Positions 1 to 12,278 of a DNA stretch of 64,000 bases are shown in pieces; position 1 is the first letter of the stretch; every line of letters begins with the position of its first letter. Under the pieces are notes generated by a model that saw nothing but the letters and a program-made list of their open reading frames with translations, ran no database searches and was not told the origin of the DNA. The translations under genes were made by a program, and so were the position numbers. This DNA comes from Monosporascus cannonballus (lineage: Eukaryota > Ascomycota > Sordariomycetes > Xylariales): the NCBI GenBank assembly GCA_004154925.1, contig QJNS01000113.1:124001-188000 (forward strand), read 5' to 3'.

Positions 1-559
1 CACAACCCTTAACGTCGGTCCTCTATTACCGTCAAACATCTCGCAATTAGGTGTCTTGACAACATTTCCATTCCTATAGTATGAGACACACCTTCCCCCC
101 ATCATCGTTGAAAGTCCCTCTTTAGGTAAAATCGGCCACGGTTGCGTTCCCGCAGGGTTGGACGACCACCGCTATTATCGTCGAAGTTCCTCCATCAACA
201 ATAATTACTCGCATTATTGTCATATTTCTAGAGCTTGGCAACAATCTCCCATATCATCGTCGAAGCTGCAGCACCTCCGTTCCACCAGCTGTTATACTCA
301 GCATCTTCTGGTACTTAGGTAAGTTCTACTGTTTCAACAGTCATCGAAGCTTGGATCACCCCCTCTAGGGTTTCACCGCAAATACCTTGAGATGGAAGGA
401 GCAAGCACTTAGAATCTCATTGGAAGTCACACCTTTATTTGCACGGGACTGAACCCCACTCCTCTCCAGATAAGTTTCCAAGCACTTTGACCCAGCGCTT
501 TGGCAACTTGCTAAAACATCTTCGACTCCAACCGAGACTTGAATTCTCTTCCTACTCCA
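1..559. other. No gene; loosely repetitive non-coding DNA
   Basis: No credible coding region on either strand. Short related words of the type ATCATCGTCGAAG recur near positions 105, 175, 255 and 345, so this looks like the oldest, most decayed part of the tandem-repeat tract that follows. Base composition is normal, so RIP is not obvious. Confidence 0.5.
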
Positions 560-1690
560 TCAGCACAAAGATGACAAACCTGCCCCGTAGACTATTTCTT
601 CCTTCCGCATATCATTAAGGATGTCTCACCGAACTCTCTTCCATACATAATATATTACCTCCTGTTAACGACTCCTTCCTAATACCTATCATTCAAAACA
701 TCCTGCCAGCCTTTTCATTCACATACAACGTTGACGTCTTCCCTTCATACAGGATACATGACATCCTATGAACCTTTCCTTCCGCAGACAATACATGACA
801 TCTCGACGATCCCCCCATACATAATACCTACATAACCTCTGGGTGACCTCCTCCACCTGTAAGTAATGCGCGAAGCTGTCTGGTCGACGATCTCCTCCTT
901 CTGCACATCATCCACACCCTCTCAGCGATCTCTTCCGTCACACATAATACATTATCTCTCGTTGATCCCCTTCATTACAAGTTGTCAACCTTTTCTGTCT
1001 GCATCTCCTCGCCCTGTTCCATTTGTGAGTAATACAGGAACCTGTGTTGTCGAACCTCTTCCTTCTGCATACAATACTTTCCCTCTTGTTGAACTCCTTT
1101 CTTCTCTATATGACGTTTATTCTACGCTGACCCTTTTCCATACAATACTTTCCTCCTGGTTGACCCTTCCTCCGCACAATATACGAGACGTCTCAGCGAC
1201 TTCTAACATCATACACAGTACGCACAGCCTTTCCCATCTGTAAGTAATGCGCATATATGTCTCGACGATCTCTTCCCTCTGCATACGATACACATTATCT
1301 CGGAAAACTTTCCCTCTGCACAAAATGACTCCATCTTCCATCTCGGCGACTCCTTCCATCTATGTATAACGTACCAAGCTACCCTGTTGACGATCCCTTC
1401 CATTTACACACAATACCTACCCACTTGCCATCCCAGCGACTTCTTTTATGTATAATATATTACCTGTGCTATTAACGACTTTTACTGCCTACATATAATA
1501 CACTAACCTGGCTTGTTAACGTTCTCTTTTACGAAAACATAATAAATCAAATCCCCCTTTCGGTAACCCCTACCGTTAGCACATAATATACCAATCTGGC
1601 TCCTTGTCGGTCTCTTCCGTCTACATACATTACACGAACCTACCGTCTTAATGCCCCTGCTTTAAAGAGGTTTTACGTATATTACATTAT
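560..1690. repeat. Degenerate tandem (minisatellite-like) repeat tract
   Basis: A pyrimidine-rich unit of very roughly 35-45 bp recurs with many changes. Its recognisable parts are GACGATCTCTTCC followed by CTGCATACAATACATTA. Copies of the first half can be read near 665, 731, 805, 884, 1264 and 1390. A longer block beginning GTAAGTAATGCGC occurs twice, near 861 and 1241, about 380 bp apart, which suggests a higher-order duplication. The short open frames in this stretch are by-products of the repeat and are not called as genes. From 1691 to 2159 I see only AT-richer DNA that probably includes the promoter of the next gene. Confidence 0.6.
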
Positions 1691-2159
1691 CCCATTTACT
1701 TATCAGCTTCTACCTCTTTGCCGGCCACCTGTACTGGCAAGGCTTGCGCTTAAGGTCTACGAACATTCTGACTATGCAACTGACCGCAAACTACCTCGGT
1801 TACTAACCTTTACCTCAGCTACAGTATTTCTACAGAGGCATTGCAGTTATCCTGTCCTCTTTTCAACTGAACATTCTTATTCATAGCTTGTTAAGCTACT
1901 TATTCCGCATTACTTTCTTGCACATTATTCATTACTCTTTACTGTACTGCCAATTACGATTTATTAAGGTATAATCCTTTAAAACTTGTTTATAGCTTCC
2001 TGCTGTGCACTATTTATATCATACAACTTATCGTCGATCACCGTCAATGACTACGTAGTCGTTCCTATTCTTCTATTTCTTTTAACTACCCATTACCGCT
2101 ATATCAGCGATTAATCAATTTTTCTTAATTTTCCCCTTCGCCGATATACCTGAATAATC

Positions 2160-5099
2160 ATGTTGTCGACGAAGCGAAAGAGAGGCGGGGACGACCAGGA
2201 GACCGGCCCTTCATCTCGCACGCGGTCAAAAATGCATGCATTAAACACTGACGATGCACAACAGCTCGCCGACGCGGATGAGCCAGACCACGAGCCTGAC
2301 GTGCTTGAAGATAATGCGCATGTACTGGTTGCCCCTGAGCTGCCTGTCGACGTCACTGGTAAGAAGAAGACAACTCCTAAGCGCCCATCCAAGAGTGACC
2401 CCAAGGACATTCATCGTGGCAAGCCTGAGCCGTCTGGAGCTCCAGAGGTCTGGGCAGAGAGTCGGGCTGCTCTGTGCAATGCACTTGACTATTTCCGGTC
2501 CCACCAAAGCAGCCTCCATTCCCAGGACGGTGTAGCGGTTGGAATGATGATTGACTCTAAGGTCGGGGAGCATGACATGTTCTCTAGTCAAGTCATCATT
2601 ACTAGCATGTAAGTTGTTCACCCAAGTATAGTTCTAGCCAAGTTATTGACAATGACCAGCGGTGGCGGCTGCGCCCGCGACGACAGGACAGGGGAGATCG
2701 TACGAGTCAAGAGCTTGGATGACGGTAACGCGGCGGTTCGAAATTTGACCAAAGCGATGAATTTGAAGCAGGCCGTCGTTGTCATTGCTGGTGAGCCGGA
2801 CAGTCCCCATGGTTGTATGGACAGAGAGACTAACGACGAGGTAGGCATGGGCAACAAGCTCTGGCCGACAACCCCGCCGCATTACTACAACGTCCTTGAC
2901 CATTTCCACATCACCGACATCTGGCCAGTGAAGACCTTTAATCACGAAAATGTCGAGTTTGTGCACTGGATGATTAGGTTCGAGAAGATAAATCTCCTCG
3001 ATAAGTCATGGTGGACCCCTGCCGACCCCGCCAATCTAGAAGAATATTTGGTTGGCGAACATGTCTGTCCTGCACACAAATGTGAGACATGTAGCGACGT
3101 CAGCAAAGAGAAGTACAAGTTAGGGTGGACATGCCTGAACAGTCAATGCCCTGAATTCTTCAAATTCAACGGCAAGACCGTCAATGACCAAGCTCACCTC
3201 GAGTATACCGACAGCTTCTTGCGCGAGAGAACAGAGTTCCAGTCTACAAGACCTTTATACCCGTTGGTCACAGCGCTGCCGACAGCAGATGAAGATAACG
3301 GTTTTGGCACTGGAAAAGTCTCTCGTAATGGCATCGTGTGCCCGAAATGCCGCCGCTGCAGTCGCAGGCTCGAATGGGAGCGCTGGGAATGCGAGACTGA
3401 CGGTTGCGACTTCCAGCATACCATCCCTTTCCAGACCATGACACCGCAAGACGTGGACGATGAGACACAGGCCTTTAGGGGCAGGCAGTACATCAATACT
3501 AATATTGTCTCCAAGTTCGAAAGGTCTATAGGCGGATACCAAGCGGAGGTCTATTACCTTCCTGGAGAGCAGCAGGGCGAGCTAGCTGGATCTGTCACGA
3601 TCTTCCGCGCAACGTCAGACATTTGCAAGAAGCCGCAAGGACCGGATGAATTATTTGCTGAGCTACAAACGTCTGATATTAGCTTACGTAGGAACATCGC
3701 AATGCATGGGGGTAAGTTAATGTCTTCAGTTCGGCATATTATGTACTGACAACAACAGGTCTCCGATCTGAGCAGGTGACATCCCATTTTCAGAGCAACT
3801 GGGTAAGCCAAAGCGGTTCAAGCAGCAGAGCCATTCGGAACACTAACAAAGAACCCTCCAGGGAGCTTATTACAAGTTCGGTGTGGTTGTGAAAAGAAGC
3901 AAGGGGTTCGATGAGGCACCGGATGCCATCTTAAAGGGTCTGCATCGCCTCACATGGGCTGGGAAGACGGCGATTGATGCTGCCGGTAAAGTCGCTAGTG
4001 AGGGAGGTGTTGCGGTTTCGGAGGGTTCAGCACCGGCGGAGTTTATACCTTTCAACGAATTGCTCTCCCTGGGGTACTTCGAGACATCTGTCATCCACGT
4101 AAGTCCCTATGGATGGTTAATGTTTGACACTTGCTGATATGGGTTTCTAGTACCACGATGATGGTGAAAAGGAGCTTAGTCCCACCGTGGCAACCCTTTC
4201 ACTCGGATCACCGGCTACGATGCGCTTTAGGCCCAAGAAAAAAGCGAAGATCGGCGAAAGCAGTGGGCTAAAGAGCGACAAAGGAAACAAGAAGGAAGTG
4301 CTTTGCTTCACCCTGAATCATGGAGACATGGTAGTCATGCATGGCACAGGTATTCACAAGTACTACGAGGTACGTTCTTCATCATGCCTATCAAGAGGGG
4401 ATAGATACTGACAGCGTGGTACAGCACGAAGTCAGGCCGGGCGGGAAATTGCGATATGCAATGACATGCCGTCATGTCCTCCTAGATCTCATGGAGGATG
4501 AAGAACGGCGCCTGGAATCGATCACCAAGGGCAAGATCCCTGATGACTCTTACAGATTCACGTACCATGGAGAAGACATGGGCGACAAACTCGAGGAACA
4601 GTTAGAGGAAGCTGATGTCTCAACTGGAAGCGGGCAATCAGTTCATAACGGCGAAGAGGGTGATGTCCAAGTCCTAGATGTAGTGGACAACATAGACACC
4701 GAACCGTTCACGGACGACACCAATGGAGAACCTGCCATGGAATACACATACGATGAGACTGCTATGGGAGATATGGGAGATATGGAGGAAAAGGGTTTGA
4801 CGGGAAACACGGATGAAGAGCTCGTTCTGGACGACACAGACAAAGGCTCGGCTATGGAGGACATGGACGAGGAGCCTACTATGGCAGACATGGACCAAGA
4901 GTCCACCACAGCTCAGCACGCTTCGACATTGGCTGGGGGATTTATGGACAACATTATGGGTGCCAATGAGAAGCTGGACGTGGATGATACCTTGCTCCAG
5001 ACACTCAGCAGCGAGCAGAGAGACATTGTGCAGGAGATCTGTTCCAGAGTTGCCTACCAGGTGTCAATGGCGCGACGCCAGGCCCAGAACAACAACTAG
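2160..5099 (+). CDS. AlkB-like 2OG-Fe(II) dioxygenase with Cys-rich putative zinc-binding clusters
   Basis: Six exons fit splice signals and frame: 2160-2608, 2660-3711, 3759-3802, 3862-4098, 4151-4369, 4425-5099, giving 891 aa. The catalytic core is C-terminal. The iron ligands are HDD (H596, D598) in exon 5 and the distal His (about 668) in HEVRP at the first codon of exon 6. The 2-oxoglutarate-binding part is RYAMTCRHV, about residues 677-685, like the R-x5-R signature of the AlkB family. Two Cys-rich stretches, about residues 285-310 (CPAHKCETC) and 377-400 (CPKCRRC), probably bind zinc. The N-terminus is basic and disordered. The last ~170 residues are acidic with degenerate Asp-Met-Glu-rich repeats. 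AlkB-family enzymes oxidatively demethylate alkylated DNA, RNA or protein; the substrate here is unknown. It is a nuclear candidate by inference. Intron boundaries are my prediction. Confidence 0.85.
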
Positions 5100-5409
5100 T
5101 TCTTACATGTAAATAGCTCTTCTTTTCTAGAGAGATGTGTTCGCGATGCGTTACGCTATTGCAATTGAATTATGAAAAACGCCGAATTTGACAAATCGGG
5201 CAATGTTTTATCCTGCTTGTACGCACGGTATAATAGCCAACGACGACAGCGACAACTCTGACTTTCCCGATATATGCATTTATTAATAATTCTACCTTGC
5301 GGGTATGCTTTCAACCGTTCCTGTTCTGTTGAGTAGTTGTCTATTGGGTATCATTGAAAATTAAGGGGCCATTATATGAACAGCCTGATGTAGTTACTAG
5401 AAGCTAACC

Positions 5410-6328
5410 TTAGCTGATCTCCTTTACCAACTTTCTTACGAGTTTTTTCTGCTGCTCCACACTGAGGTTCTTCTCGTCGGTCTCCTGGACGGCCCGTCCC
5501 ACGGCCAGGACGGTCTTGGTGCTCTCGCTGTTAACCCAGATCCTCCCGTTCCGACCGACGGCCGTCTCGAAGGCGAGGCCGGCGGCGCCGAGCTCCTCGA
5601 GCACGACGACACCGCCCTCATTGGCTGACCGGCGCATCAGCAGGCGGCGCGCCATGCCCAGCGAGACGCCGTAGACCATGCCCATGCCGGCGCCGGCGGC
5701 GCCTGTGTTCGTGCTATTCCCCAGGGGCCCCAGGCCGTCGGCCTTGCCCGTCGCCGGCGACACGCACTCGAGCTCCGGGTCCATGTGGCGGTTGGCGAGC
5801 GACACGCGCGCGTAGACCAGCTGCCCGGGGGCCAGGTTCGGGCGCGTCTTCTTCGAGGCCGACTCGAAGGCCATCGACGGCAGCAGCGCATTCGACGTGT
5901 GGTCCCCCAAGCTCACGTACAGGTAGTCACCCGACGTCTTCTGCACCGTGCCGATCACGAGGTCGCCTTGCGATGGTATGTACTGCGGGTTTCACGGATG
6001 CGGTTAGTTGGAAAGTTGCATAGATAGGGACCGAGGGCAGCGCGCGCAGGAGAAGAGGAGTGGACGGAAGAGGTAATAAGGAGTAGGGTACGGGGAACGG
6101 GGGATATGAAACGGAGCTCACCTGTCCGCCGTTGTATTCCACCCATATCGAGTTCTTCCTCCAGTCCGTGACCAGCTGGCCCGCCACCGTCGGCACGAGC
6201 TCGTTCGGCGGGATGTGTCGGAGGCCCGGGCCCAGGCGCAGCGCCTTCTTGGGGTTCGAGGGGATGAGCGAGTGGTCTATCCGGTCGCCTGGGAGGACAA
6301 ACGGCCTCTGTTGCGTCTCGGCGGCCAT
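5410..6328 (-). CDS. RRP40: Exosome complex cap subunit Rrp40 (EXOSC3)
   Basis: Two exons on the minus strand, 6328-6122 and 5982-5410, joined across a 139-bp intron (donor GTGAG, acceptor GCAG), give 259 aa against about 240 in yeast. The N-terminal domain holds VLPGD and the GPGL motif. The S1 domain starts right after the splice with YIPSQGDLVIG. The KH part contains GRNGRIWV (the GxNGxIWV signature of Rrp40). Family knowledge: Rrp40 is one of three S1/KH cap proteins that thread RNA into the Rrp44/Rrp6 nucleases, in nucleus and cytoplasm, for rRNA, snoRNA and mRNA processing or decay. I chose the ATG at 6328 because it gives the expected short N-terminus; a longer upstream open frame exists but looks non-coding. 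The gene converges with the AlkB-like gene and diverges from SSZ1. Confidence 0.95.
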
Positions 6329-7580
6329 GTCGTCGTCGTCGTCGTACACACAATGGATGGATGGGAAGCTGGTCGTGTACAACGAAAGTATGTGGGGCTT
6401 CTCAATGGGATGAAGCTTGTGATAGGGCATTGGAATGCGCATGCGATTGAACGATTTTATTGTGGCTCGAGCGTACAAGGGGGACGGGTGTGGCTGGAGG
6501 GGATTGGAGGGGCAATTGTGGCGCTTTCCCAACAAGTGGGCTGGGGGTGCAAGGGTCCATGTCCATTCCATCGGTTGACCGACGTCACTGTAGCTGGACT
6601 CGGTGGGATCTCTTTTGCCGTGATAGATACTACCCCTCTCTCTTAATAACATGAGACCATCTCTGAGGCCATTCCAGTACATCGGCAAGGAAGATTCAAA
6701 CTGCAGATCGTGAAGACCTACAGTCGCTGTCTTCTCATTGGCTGGGCTCATGACTAACCGCTTGGGCTGTCTTGAAGAATTCACGGAGCCGAGTGGAGCT
6801 GTATCTCGGGACCTCTGCCGAGCCGGACTTGCTGGCCGGGCAAATCAAACTCCTTCCTACTGATAGGGACCCGTAACTTAGATATCAACCTGTCAGCCAT
6901 CGGACATTTTCCTCCTCAAACCAAAGAGCGGCGCCCAATAGGACTAGGACCTCGCGACTTGAGAATTTGCCCGTCTTGTCTCTCTCCCATAGGAAGTCAT
7001 TACACTCGGCGCCCGGCGTATGCAGGGGGTACCAGGAGAACGTATGGGACATTGTTAATGGGGTGATACTTGGAGGGGCACAACGGGATGGCGATGGTTC
7101 GGGACATCGATGTTTTCTCAGCATGCAAGCACCAGCCGGTACCCGTGAAGGGGAAATTGCATATCAGCTACACTCCGCGCAACACGGTATAAGAATAACG
7201 ATTTTGTATAGCTAACGTGGGGAGAGAGTTAATGCTGCTTTATTGTTTTTAAGTGCATCGATATATCTAATCAGCACTTTCAGAAGCAAGTCTGGAAAGT
7301 TGGAAGGCGGACGTCATGAGGGCCGATCTTGAGGTGGATCTTAAAAGGTACTTATGAGAAGTACCCAATGACCCCACCGATAGGGGCCCTGCCGAATTTT
7401 TTTGGCAATCTTTCGGCCTTGCTGTATTTTTTTTCTGCACCCCCACCATTCCCATTACCCATCTACACTACGCAAACCACTTTCTCAGCACAATTCTACC
7501 GATAGAGAACCCTTGGAGTCCTGGGGGGAAAAAAAGAATAAGGATAACAAAGTGTGCATATTCTATATACGCTAGTATCT
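6329..7580. other. Divergent intergenic region between RRP40 and SSZ1
   Basis: About 1.25 kb with no convincing gene on either strand. It presumably contains both promoters. Pyrimidine-rich and A-rich stretches lie just upstream of the SSZ1 start (about 7390-7550). No defined binding site can be named from sequence alone. Confidence 0.5.
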
Positions 7581-9418
7581 ATGACTGGAACAGGGGCGAA
7601 CAAGGTCGGCATTGCGCCTGACGAACGAACTGCCATTGGTATTGCCTTTGGCAACTCCTACAGCTCCATCGCCGTCACTGTCGACGATAGCCCTGTCGTT
7701 ATAGCTAATGAGGATGGAGGTGAGATCTGTTCTAATTTTCCGCAACTGCCTGGAAGCGCCGTAGTTGACCCGTACCGCAATAGACCGACAAATCCCGACC
7801 TGCCTGTCATATGTCGATGGCGAAGAGTACACTGGAAACCAGGGCAAGGCCTTCCTAGTGCGCAATCCCAAGAACACCGTCACTGCCTTCAGGGATTTCC
7901 TCGGCCAAGAGTATGTTGTATTACGAGAATTTCAGGGTTGTGGTGCTAACTTGCGTTTCCAGGTTCAAGTCGATTGACCCTACTCATTGTCATGCTGCCG
8001 CTCACCCCCAGGACGTAGACGGCTCCGTGTCTTTTACGATCCAGGATAGGGCAGGCGACGAACCCGCCTCGACCGTCTCCGTTTCTGAAGTCTCGACCCG
8101 ATACTTGCGTCGCCTGGTACAATCCGCCTCCGAATACCTGGGAAAGAAGGTTACTTCTGCCGTTCTAACAGTGCCCACCAACTTTTCCGACAAGCAACGG
8201 GAAGCACTTACCAAGGCCGCCAACGATGCCGAGATTGAGGTTCTGCAGCTGATCAACGAACCCGTTGCTTCGGCCCTCGCCTACGATGCCCGACCCGGGC
8301 AGGAGGTCAAGGACAAGATGATCGTGGTTGCCGACCTTGGTGGTACCCGGTCCGATGTTGCTGTCATCGCCTCCAGAGGCGGCCTCTACACCATCTTGGC
8401 CACCGCTCACGACTATGAGTTCCACGGTGTCCATTTGGATAAGATTTTGATGGACCACTTCGCTAAGGAATTCATGAAGAAGCACAACAACGTCGACCCG
8501 CGCGAGAATCCGAAGAGTTTGGCCAAGCTCAGGGCCGAGTCCGAGGCTACCAAGAAGGCTCTCAGCATAGGTACTAACGCCAGCTTCAGCGTTGAAAGCT
8601 TAGCCGAAGGTATCGACTTCCAGGCGACCATCAACAGGCTGCGGTATGAGACCATTGCTAGAAAGGTGTTCGAGGGCGTCAACCGGTTGATTGAAGGCGT
8701 CATCAAGAAGGCTGGTCTGGATGTGCTTGATATAGACGAGGTTATGCTCTCCGGCGGAACCTCTCACACGCCGAGAATTGCTGCCAATCTCCGCTCCATC
8801 TTCCCCGAGACTACGGCTATCCAGGCACCTTCGATGAACCCTACCGCTATCAACCCCTCAGAACTGCAAGCCCGTGGCGCTGCCTTACAAGCGTCACTGA
8901 TTCAAGAGTACGAGGCCGATGACATTGAGCAGTCGACACACCCTGTTGTCACCACCGTCAAGCACATTACTAATGCCGTCGGTGTCGTGACATTATCGGA
9001 CGAAGGCGAGGAGATTTTCACACCCGTCATTGCTCCCGAGACTGCTGTCCCAGCACGGCGGACAGTCCACGTTGCCGCCCCGAAGGACGGCGGCGACGTG
9101 CTAGTGAAGGTTGTCGAGGGAGGCACTCATATAAAGGTGACAAAGCCCGAGCCGAAGCCCAAGGAGAATGGCGAGAAGGACGAGAAGGATGAAGACGAAG
9201 ATGACTCAGATTTCGACGACTCTGACGAGGAGCCCGAGGAGTTGAGAGAAAAGGTGTGGAAGATGGGCGACACTCTGGCCGAGGCGGCCATCAAGGGCGT
9301 CAAGAAGGGAAGCAAGGTCGAGGTGACGATCAACATCGCGGGAGACCTCGCCGTCACCATCTCGGCGAGAGAGGTCGGCGGTCAGGGAGGCGTCCGAGGC
9401 ACACTGAAGGCACCCTAG
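7581..9418 (+). CDS. SSZ1: Ribosome-associated Hsp70-like protein Ssz1
   Basis: Exons 7581-7719, 7784-7910 and 7963-9418 (introns 64 and 52 bp; the second has branch site GCTAAC) give 573 aa. The Hsp70 nucleotide-binding domain is complete: phosphate-1 region GIAFGNSYSS, phosphate-2 VADLGGTRSD and adenosine motif LSGGTSHTPRI. These depart from canonical Hsp70 (DLGTT, DLGGGT, GGSTRIP) as expected for Ssz1. The substrate-binding part is short and contains an acidic stretch (EDEDDSDFDDSDEEP) near residue 505. Family knowledge: Ssz1 pairs with the J-protein Zuo1 as the ribosome-associated complex at the polypeptide exit tunnel, stimulating Ssb; yeast Ssz1 does not need ATP hydrolysis. The start at 7581 is the first ATG whose protein matches Hsp70 N-termini. 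Confidence 0.94.
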
Positions 9419-9459
9419 AAGGCAGCGGTTCTCAGCCGCGGCATTTATCCCCCGCGCCA

Positions 9460-9645
9460 ATGGCCCGCTCCTTGGAACAAGCATTGACCGAGACTTCTCC
9501 CGTCGACTCTGAAGAAACATTGACCGGGATTCCTCCTGCTGGCATCTCCTTGGAAGAAGCATTGACCTGGACTCCCCTGCCGCTTAACTGGCGGGAGAGG
9601 CTCTGTCCGTCATGGCGGAAGTCCAAGGGAGAAGGAATTGAATGA
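9460..9645 (+). other. Triple ~40-bp repeat with a 61-codon open frame, downstream of SSZ1
   Basis: Just after the SSZ1 stop, three consecutive related segments carry GAA-(A/C)AA/GAAG then ATTGACC, near 9475, 9520 and 9557. They read in one frame as LEQALTETSP, SEETLTGIPP and LEEALTWTPL. A 61-aa frame starts at ATG 9460. It lies where the SSZ1 3' UTR should be, so it may be only a repeat in the UTR or a small protein. I do not recognise it. Confidence 0.3.
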
Positions 9646-10604
9646 GTTCTATCGTCCCAAGCATAAATAGGCCCTGATTTGGAACGGGGTTACCGCATCA
9701 CTTCGATAAACAGGTCATCCATCTAGGGCCTCAGGAGGTTATAGGGAGCATCGGCAAGAATCGCGATAGACATCAGATAGAGGCACCTTGCTTGGAATAC
9801 AGGCGGTAAAGTGAATAGATAAAATCCTGTGCCTGTAATCTTGCGGAATTCACACAGGGTGTTGTTGAAGTCGAAGTCCTTGATCGTAACATGCATATGT
9901 GCTCGGTATATATAGCTAAGCAAGATTTCTATCCAACACATCTCTTTAGTCGGGTACCCTAACGGACTCTCAATGTCTGCCTGCCTTGGTATATATAGAG
10001 TCTGTATTGAATGGATATCTAATATTATAAATTCCTCGAATGCTCCTCACGGCCGCCCGCGTCCTTCCTGGAATGTAGACGCCCCTCCCACCTGTGTCTA
10101 TCTAAGCATGTGATAAGTGTTCAGGTCGCCTGCGCCCCCCTTCCGCTATGTAGCTAGCCGGCTCTAGCAAGACCGGTTTTTGTCCGGAGTTTCCGCCTCC
10201 GATTCCGGATCCAAAAGGGACAAAGAAAATTAATGCTACTACGGATGAAAATATCGTAGGCGCACCCGCGGTCGCACTCGCCTGCTCGCCCCCCTCGGTC
10301 GACTAGCTACCTGGCGAAAACCTGGTGCTGCTTCCGATCCGCACGCCGAACCCGCTCGCTGTGCATATAACTATAATCTGTCCGTCAGTATCTCTGTATC
10401 TGTACGTCTCTGTCCGTATCTTTCCCGCTGGTGCTCGCTCCTCACTACTGCGCACCCTCAACTACCCTTATATTGGCCGTCTGAGTGGTTCAATGACTTC
10501 CATTTCCGCCCGACCCCGCGTGCCTACGCTACGCCAGCTTTTAAACCCATCATTTTACAATCACTCTTATTATGCGATGTCGGACAGCGTAGCGTAGCGA
10601 GGGA
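9646..10604. other. Intergenic region, SSZ1 to NT-C2 gene (convergent 3' ends)
   Basis: About 960 bp with no supported gene. It contains pyrimidine-rich and AT-rich stretches and should hold the two 3' UTRs and poly(A) sites. No RNA gene was recognised. Confidence 0.45.
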
Positions 10605-12278
10605 TCACGTAGCGGTGGCGGTACCGGGCAAGTACCACGCGGCGAGGTCCTCGCGGACCTCGTACTCGTCGACCTCCTTCTGGGGACGGAAATCACCAAA
10701 GCTCTCGCCACGCCCACGGCTGCCGCCGCTCGCGGGCGCAGGCGCGGGCGCGAGGTTAGCCAGGCTCCGACGGGGGCGCAGGCTGTGGCCGTGGCCGTCG
10801 TTGTTATCGACGCTGCCGTGCTGCGACCCCGGCAGGAGAAGCGACGTACCGCCACCGTCTTCTCCTCTGTCCCCCCTGAAAGGCTGCGGGCGTGTGTGTT
10901 GTGGCTGGTGGCGGAGCGGGAGGTTGTAGTGGGATTGGCTGTGGTATTGGTGACTCGAAGAAGGCGGGCGGCCGCGGTCCTCGTCCAGGACGGTGAGAGT
11001 GCTCTTATTGCTCCGGTCGCTGTGGTTGCTGCTTCCGCTCCGCTGGCGCATGTGTCGCCTTGTCATGCGCCGGAAGTCGCTCGGCTTCAGGGTCCCCTTC
11101 GCCGTCGCATCGTCGGGACTCCCGTCGCCGCTGTTGCCGTTGCTGTTCGTACTCTCATCGTCGGCGATGGCGTCCAGGTGGCGCGCCGTCCTTCTGCCGA
11201 TGTCATGCGACGCCGAAGCCGAGTTTTTATGTGAATTTCTCCACCCGTCGCCGCCAGAGAAGATGTCCTCGATGCACTCGTCGGCCGGCAGCTCTCCGGG
11301 CTGGCACGCCCAGCTTGCCGCTAGCGTCCGCCGGTACATGTCCTGGATCTCGGACACGTCGCGGGACTCGCTAAGGCTCGGCAGCGGGCCAGCCGTGCCG
11401 GCTCCAGTACCTGCGTCATCAACAGGCTCCGTCGCCGTCCGCTTACCCGCCATGATACCCGCGATTCCACCAAACATAGGCGCTGATTTCAGTGCAGGCG
11501 CCACATAATTGCGCTCCCCATCCACCTGTACCATCAAGATCCCGACCTTCAACGTACTGTTGATCCTGCTGTCCTGCATCAAATATCGTCGCACGATGCC
11601 CTCTTCCGCTTCCTCGTCCACCACGTCATTCTCCTCGGAGTATAGTTGTTGCTGTTGCGGCTGCTGCCCAGACGGATTCGAGCCTAAAGGGTTGACGCCG
11701 GCTCCTCCAGCGTCGATGCTTGATTTGCTACTCAACCGCCGGTGACTGAGGCCCTGACCAACATTTTGCGCCTTGTCACGGACGGCCTCCAAATTCGCGC
11801 CAGAGCGCGCGGCGCCTGCGGTCCCGCGCTGGAGGTTCTCGCTTTCTTCAACATATTCGCTGAGATTTAGCCGCACCACGCCGAGGATGATGCGCTCGTC
11901 TTTGGCTCCGGGCGCCGCAGGTAGCTCCTGAATAACCTCGAATTCGATGGGGCATTCGGTCAGGTTGTTGTTACGGTCGATGGGGATACGGAGGGGCACG
12001 ATCTTCGAGTAGCTGTATGTCGCTCGGTGGGTGGCCTTATCTATGGCGGATTTCGCAGTCCGGCCACGATGCTCGGCGTGCATCGAGTGTGGGAGGTACC
12101 ATTTTACGTATGAACTTCCCGAAACTAAGGGTATGTTATTCAAGTCGTATATGGTTAGATGAAGGTCGAATTTCGGCTGAGCTTTAAGTCAGCTGCGAGG
12201 TCATAGCGATGCTGCCATGTGGGCGACGGGTCTAGTGCGAACCTTCCGGGCCTTATTGACTATTGGTAGGCCGCGCAT
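10605..12278 (-). CDS. NT-C2 (EEIG1/EHBP1 N-terminal) domain protein
   Basis: Exon 1 is 12278-12243 (12 codons, MRGLPIVNKARK). It is joined across a 66-bp intron (donor GTTCGC, branch GCTGAC, acceptor CTCAG) to 12176-10605, giving 535 aa. The first exon is too short to find by ORF length; I placed it because the join yields the family-typical start KARKPKFDLHLTIYDLNNIP. Residues 10 to about 130 form the NT-C2 fold, with SSYVKWYLPHSMHAEHRGRT and a following beta-strand region. A second conserved block (STLKVGILMVQVDGERNYV) lies near residues 240-260. The rest is long, disordered and rich in Ser, His, Arg and Gly. Family members in animals link membranes or endocytic compartments to cytoskeleton; the fungal role is not established. 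The gene points away from POP1. Confidence 0.85.

Noticed and set aside
866..1403. Open frames on both strands in the tandem-repeat tract
   Set aside because: Composition and overlap on both strands are by-products of the repeat.
5927..6784. 285-codon minus-strand frame as one protein
   Set aside because: Only the part from the ATG at 6328 matches Rrp40; the upstream part is 5' UTR or promoter and the end reads into the intron.
7554..7580. GTG start nine codons upstream of SSZ1 ATG
   Set aside because: Non-ATG start in a fungal nuclear gene is unlikely and the extra residues are not Hsp70-like.
10615..11745. Several plus-strand frames of 90-170 codons
   Set aside because: They are antisense shadows of the GC-rich second exon of the NT-C2 gene.
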